A stretch of DNA of 64,000 bases, taken from the NCBI GenBank assembly GCA_018881555.1, contig JACAXG010000253.1, positions 248,001 to 312,000 on the forward strand. Reading direction: 5' to 3'. The position numbers and the translations under genes are program-made. Below the pieces are notes generated by a model. The model did not search any database and had not been told where the DNA came from. It was given only the letters and a program-made list of their open reading frames with translations. The stretch's first letter is position 1; each line of letters opens with the position of its first letter. This DNA is from Amblyornis subalaris (Eukaryota; Chordata; Aves; Passeriformes; Ptilonorhynchidae). Positions 60,543-64,000 of this stretch are shown here, piece after piece.

Positions 60543-63500
60543 CTACTGGGGAGAGAAGCAAGCGTGAGCCGAGAGTGCCGCGGGATCGGCCGGGAACGCC
60601 ACAGGATCAGCCCCTGCTCCTTACCATGCGGCCGAGGTCATCGGCGAAGGTCACCCCCTTGTTCAGCCGCTGCTCCTGTGAGCCGGTGCTGCTGCCACTC
60701 AGCGAGTTACGGCGCATGATGCCTGCGGGGACAGCGGCCCTGAGCCGGGGCACGGGCCTGTGCAACACCCAGCCCGGGGGGACCGTCCTGCAGCCCCCAC
60801 CCCGCCTGGGGGCCCTGCGGGGAGCGGGGAGCGGGGCTGGCACCTGCGGGCTGCGCCAGCTCCAGGCGCTGCAGGCTGTTGCGGCGGGAGGGGTTAAAGC
60901 TGCCCTTGGAGAGGCGGCGCTGGCGGCTGGACAGCATCGCAGCGGGCGAGACGATGCCCAGCGGGGGTTGCTTCCCCATCCGCAGGTACAGCTCCTCGAT
61001 CTCCTTCTTCTGGGTGCTCTGCAGCAGCTGCACCTCAGCCAGGTGCCTGGGGAGAAGACGGGGGCTGGCAGCGGGGCCTCGGGGAAGGGACAGCGAACTC
61101 CCACCCGGGGTGGGTGGGGACACCTGTCGCCTCCCAGGTGCAGCCCACGCCCTTGCTCACTTCTGTCGCAGATTCTGCAGCTCCTCCCAGATCTCCTCGT
61201 CCTCACTCTCGGTGTCGTCGCTGCTCACATAGGACAAGCTGCGAGAGTAGCTCAGCCACACCTGGCTCAGCATGGTCTGCTGCACATTTTCTGTGCTCTC
61301 TTCCCCGGGGCCCTCCCGGTCACTCCCCACTGGCACCACCGGCACTGTGCCCTCCTCGGCTGGCACCTCCTCAGCCTTGGGGTCCTGCTCCACCGCCTCT
61401 AGCACCACATCCAAGTCGCTGCTTGAGCTGTGGCCTGTGTCAGGGACCACAGCCGGCGGGGAGTCACTTGCTGCCGGCTCCATTCCATGCTGCTCCCCGT
61501 CACTGCTGCCCAGCACCGGAGAGGTCACAGCCAGGTCCTTGGCTGGCATCACATGGAACCGGCCCAGGACCTGGGGCTTGGCTTCTGCTGGGGACAGGGG
61601 CAGCTGGTGGGGTTCGGGGCACATGGGCTGGCAGGGGCATTTTGGTGCCCTGGCACAGGCACAGCCTTGGCCCTGCCCCACGTTACCTTCATTGATGGGT
61701 GAGAGCTGGGCCTTGGGCACACTGGGGGCTGGCGACTCCGAGACAATGAGAGAGTGGCTGGGTTTGGAGGCACTGGTCGGCACCTGTGGGCACCTGAACA
61801 CCATCAGCTGCCCCACCCCAGGTCCCTCCACATCTCCTGTCCTCCTACTGCTGCTCTTGCGCCCTGGGATCTGCTGCCCACTCAGCCCTCCCTGCATCCC
61901 AGTGGCTCCACAAACCCTAAGGCTCTCTGTCCCATCCCAGGGCAGCATCTGCAGCAACCACCCAGCCCTCCTGACACTGAGCTCCACCTCGAGCAGCTCT
62001 GGGGAGCCGTTGCACACCCACACTCACCGTGCTGCCCTCTGGACTCCCAGACGTGGACGTGCTCAGCACTGGTAGAGGACTCCCCACGTCCTCGCTGCCT
62101 ATGGGGCACACTGGGGCTGGCGCTGGGGGAAGGGAGGATACGGGCCCCCCGGCAGTGGGGACATCAGCTCCCGCTGACTGCAGGATCCCACTGCCAGGTG
62201 GGACTGGCTTGTCTGTGCTGCTGGGGTCAGGGTAGACAAAGCGTGGGGCACCCAGGACAAGACTCTGTGGCCGTGGCAGCAGTGATGGGTAGAGGTGCCC
62301 GCCCGAGCTGGTGATGGAGGAGACAGTGGGCAGCAGTGTCTGGGCCACGCTCATCACTGCCAGGGAGAAGACATTGGCCAGGGACAGGAGTGGGGCAGTC
62401 GGGGACAAGGGTGTGCTGGTCACAGAGGGGCTCAGAGGGCTGCTGGGCTCGCAGGGGACTGGGGATGTGGGGAGAGGCTGTGGGGACAGGAGGGGTTGGG
62501 GCAGGGCTGGGGGGACAGGTTCCCCTGGGGTCCTCGGGGGGGTCAGTGAGAATGCTGGTGACGACGTGAGCCAGGAAGGAGTCATCGAGATGAGAGGCCA
62601 GGTCTGCACTGAGCCTGCAGAGAGAGAAATATCAGGAGCAGCCTCCAAGGGCTGTCTCTTACCCCTGCCCAGGCACCCCAGAGCCTCAAGCCAGCGAGCA
62701 GCCGGCAGCCCCAGTGCAATGAGCGTGCCCGCCCTGCCAGGGCTGGTACCTGTGGGGGACCCCAGTGGTGCTGGGGCTGCCACTGGCTCCACGGGACTGG
62801 CCAGGTTGGTCTCCGACGGTGAGCGGCTCAGCAATGGCAGGACAGGAGACTGGACAGAGAGGCTGGGGCTGGTGCAGCCCAGGTCTGTGGCATAGGGGTG
62901 ACAGCCAGGCTCAGCCAGGGCAGGACATATCCTTTCAGATCCTCTGGGCTTGGCTGAGGCCATCGCCCACCCTGCATGGGGCTTAGGGGAGACAGGAAGG
63001 GCCTGCCCAGGGGCACAGACGTACCACTGAGTGAGGATGAGGAGGAGATGGAGCGCGAGAGCCCCTGCAGCTGCAGGTCCACCTGCGAGAAGGATGAGCT
63101 GAGCCCAGCACTGGGGCAGAGGCTCCGGCCAGGCTGTGCCAAGCCCCCGCTAGGCCCCACCCCAGCCCTACCACCTGTGGGGACAGGAGCTGGAGACTCT
63201 TCAGGCGGGAGAGCACCATGACTTGTCACAGGAGCGGGCAAGTGACCACAGGTGGACCCTGCACCCCAGCCCCCTCCCCCTGGACTCCCTGGGGCCAGGC
63301 AGCACCCCCAGCCATGCTCAGCATCAGCAGCTTCCCCAGCGCTGGCACAGCCGGGCTGGCACTCACGGGGCTGCCCACACCACACTCAGCCTCGGGGCCC
63401 TTGGGCAGCTCAGCACCACTGCGCCCATCCTTGCGAAGCAGGGTCTCCACGCGGTGGATGATGTCCCGGATACGGTTGATGAAGCTCTCCCGCTCCGACT

Positions 63501-63938
63501 TGAGGATGAACTCATTGTGGACCTGCGGGTGGAGGGGCCAGTCAGCACCCAGCACGGCCAGGCGGACCCCCCTCCCTTTGCCCTCACCCTGCACTCACCA
63601 TGACAGCTGCAATTTCCTCTGGGTTGTCCCCATCCAGGTCGAACTTGAAGGTCACCATCTTGTTGTTGTAGGTCTGCAGCTGGCACTCCACCACTCGGTC
63701 ACTCTTGTCAGAGATCTGTGGATGGCAGGGCTGGCTCAGCCCAGGAGCACCAGCCTGGCACCCACCTGGCACCTGCCTGGCACCCGCGGCACTCACGTTG
63801 GTGATGCGCAGCCTGGACCGGGCTCGGCGCCGCAGCAGCTTCCCCGAGGAGCGCTTGGGCGGCAGCTTGGTGCTCTGCTCGCTGGCTGAGAGCCCCTCAC
63901 AGCCATCACTCATGCCCGATGCCACATCTGAGGTGTAG
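60543..63938 (-). CDS. WNK4: WNK4 kinase, C-terminal half (partial)
   Basis: Ten exons are visible: 63938-63797, 63715-63599, 63522-63367, 63082-63025, 62884-62750, 62614-62028, 61783-61687, 61584-61161, 61046-60844 and 60722-60625. They join in frame to 672 residues; the kinase domain is off the right edge. The first three carry the autoinhibitory PF2-like/CCT region ([38 protein letters not shown]). A long Pro/Ser-rich part follows. Exon 8 has an RFxV docking site for SPAK/OSR1 (GRFHV, near 61555) and the HQ-type coiled-coil [22 protein letters not shown]. The tail contains RRNSLQR and [12 protein letters not shown], basic phosphosite motifs. WNK4 controls Na-Cl and K-Cl cotransport in kidney. 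After the last donor (GTAAGG) the next acceptor CAG is followed directly by TAG (60545-60543), giving the C-terminus DDLGRM. Confidence 0.92.
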
Positions 63939-64000
63939 CTGCAGGAAGCCCCAGCTCCGGAGCATCAGCGTGGCCATTCCCAAGTACCACACTCCCTGTC

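Noticed and set aside
60317..61402. Plus-strand frame of 361 codons near the right end
   Set aside because: Antisense to conserved WNK4 exons.
63025..63174. Earlier acceptor at 63175 for WNK4 exon 4
   Set aside because: It breaks the frame with the preceding phase-0 exon; the TTCTCGCAG acceptor at 63083 keeps the frame and gives [11 protein letters not shown].

Overview
The window is vertebrate nuclear DNA, most likely from a bird. Genes are split into many short exons with GT-AG introns, introns are compact (BECN1 fits in 3.9 kb), CpG islands sit at promoters, and there is almost no interspersed repeat. The gene order is that of the human 17q21 block next to BRCA1, read in reverse: IFI35, RPL27, RUNDC1, PTGES3L, AARSD1, G6PC1, an amine oxidase (AOC) cluster, PSME3, BECN1, CNTD1, COA3, WNK4. 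In birds this block is expected on a microchromosome. Scattered N bases show this is a draft assembly.

Layout. 0.35-1.5 kb: 5' exons of a small gene with one NID/RRM-like domain (minus), with a 15-bp minisatellite in its intron. 1.9-4.8 kb: IFI35 (minus). 5.6-7.7 kb: RPL27 (minus). 8.0-12.0 kb: RUNDC1 (minus), head to head with PTGES3L (plus, 12.2-14.2 kb), which is followed by AARSD1 (plus, 14.6-19.0 kb). 20.7-23.7 kb: G6PC1 (minus). 27.4-40.0 kb: three copper amine oxidase loci (minus): A with a frameshift in exon 2, B intact, and C with only exon 1 plus a block of Ns. 44.5-50.5 kb: PSME3 (minus), head to head with BECN1 (plus, 50.8-54.8 kb). 55.8-58.8 kb: CNTD1 (minus), head to head with COA3 (plus, 59.2-59.9 kb). 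60.5-63.9 kb: the C-terminal half of WNK4 (minus), running off the right edge.

Coding models were built by hand by joining splice sites. Every internal exon keeps the reading frame except AOC-A exon 2. The resulting proteins are 136 aa (RPL27), 254 (PSME3), 448 (BECN1), 358 (G6PC1), 409 (AARSD1), 104 (COA3), 325 (CNTD1), 547 (RUNDC1), 146 (PTGES3L), 378 (IFI35) and 756 (AOC-B).

The points most worth a second look are the small NID gene beside IFI35, with the same interferon-response element in both promoters; near-identical patches shared by otherwise diverged AOC genes (gene conversion or assembly mixing); the hybrid AOC-C exon whose A-like and B-like halves meet at the N block; and the AOC-A frameshift. 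I found no previously undescribed multi-gene system. The rest is a conserved vertebrate housekeeping and metabolic block.
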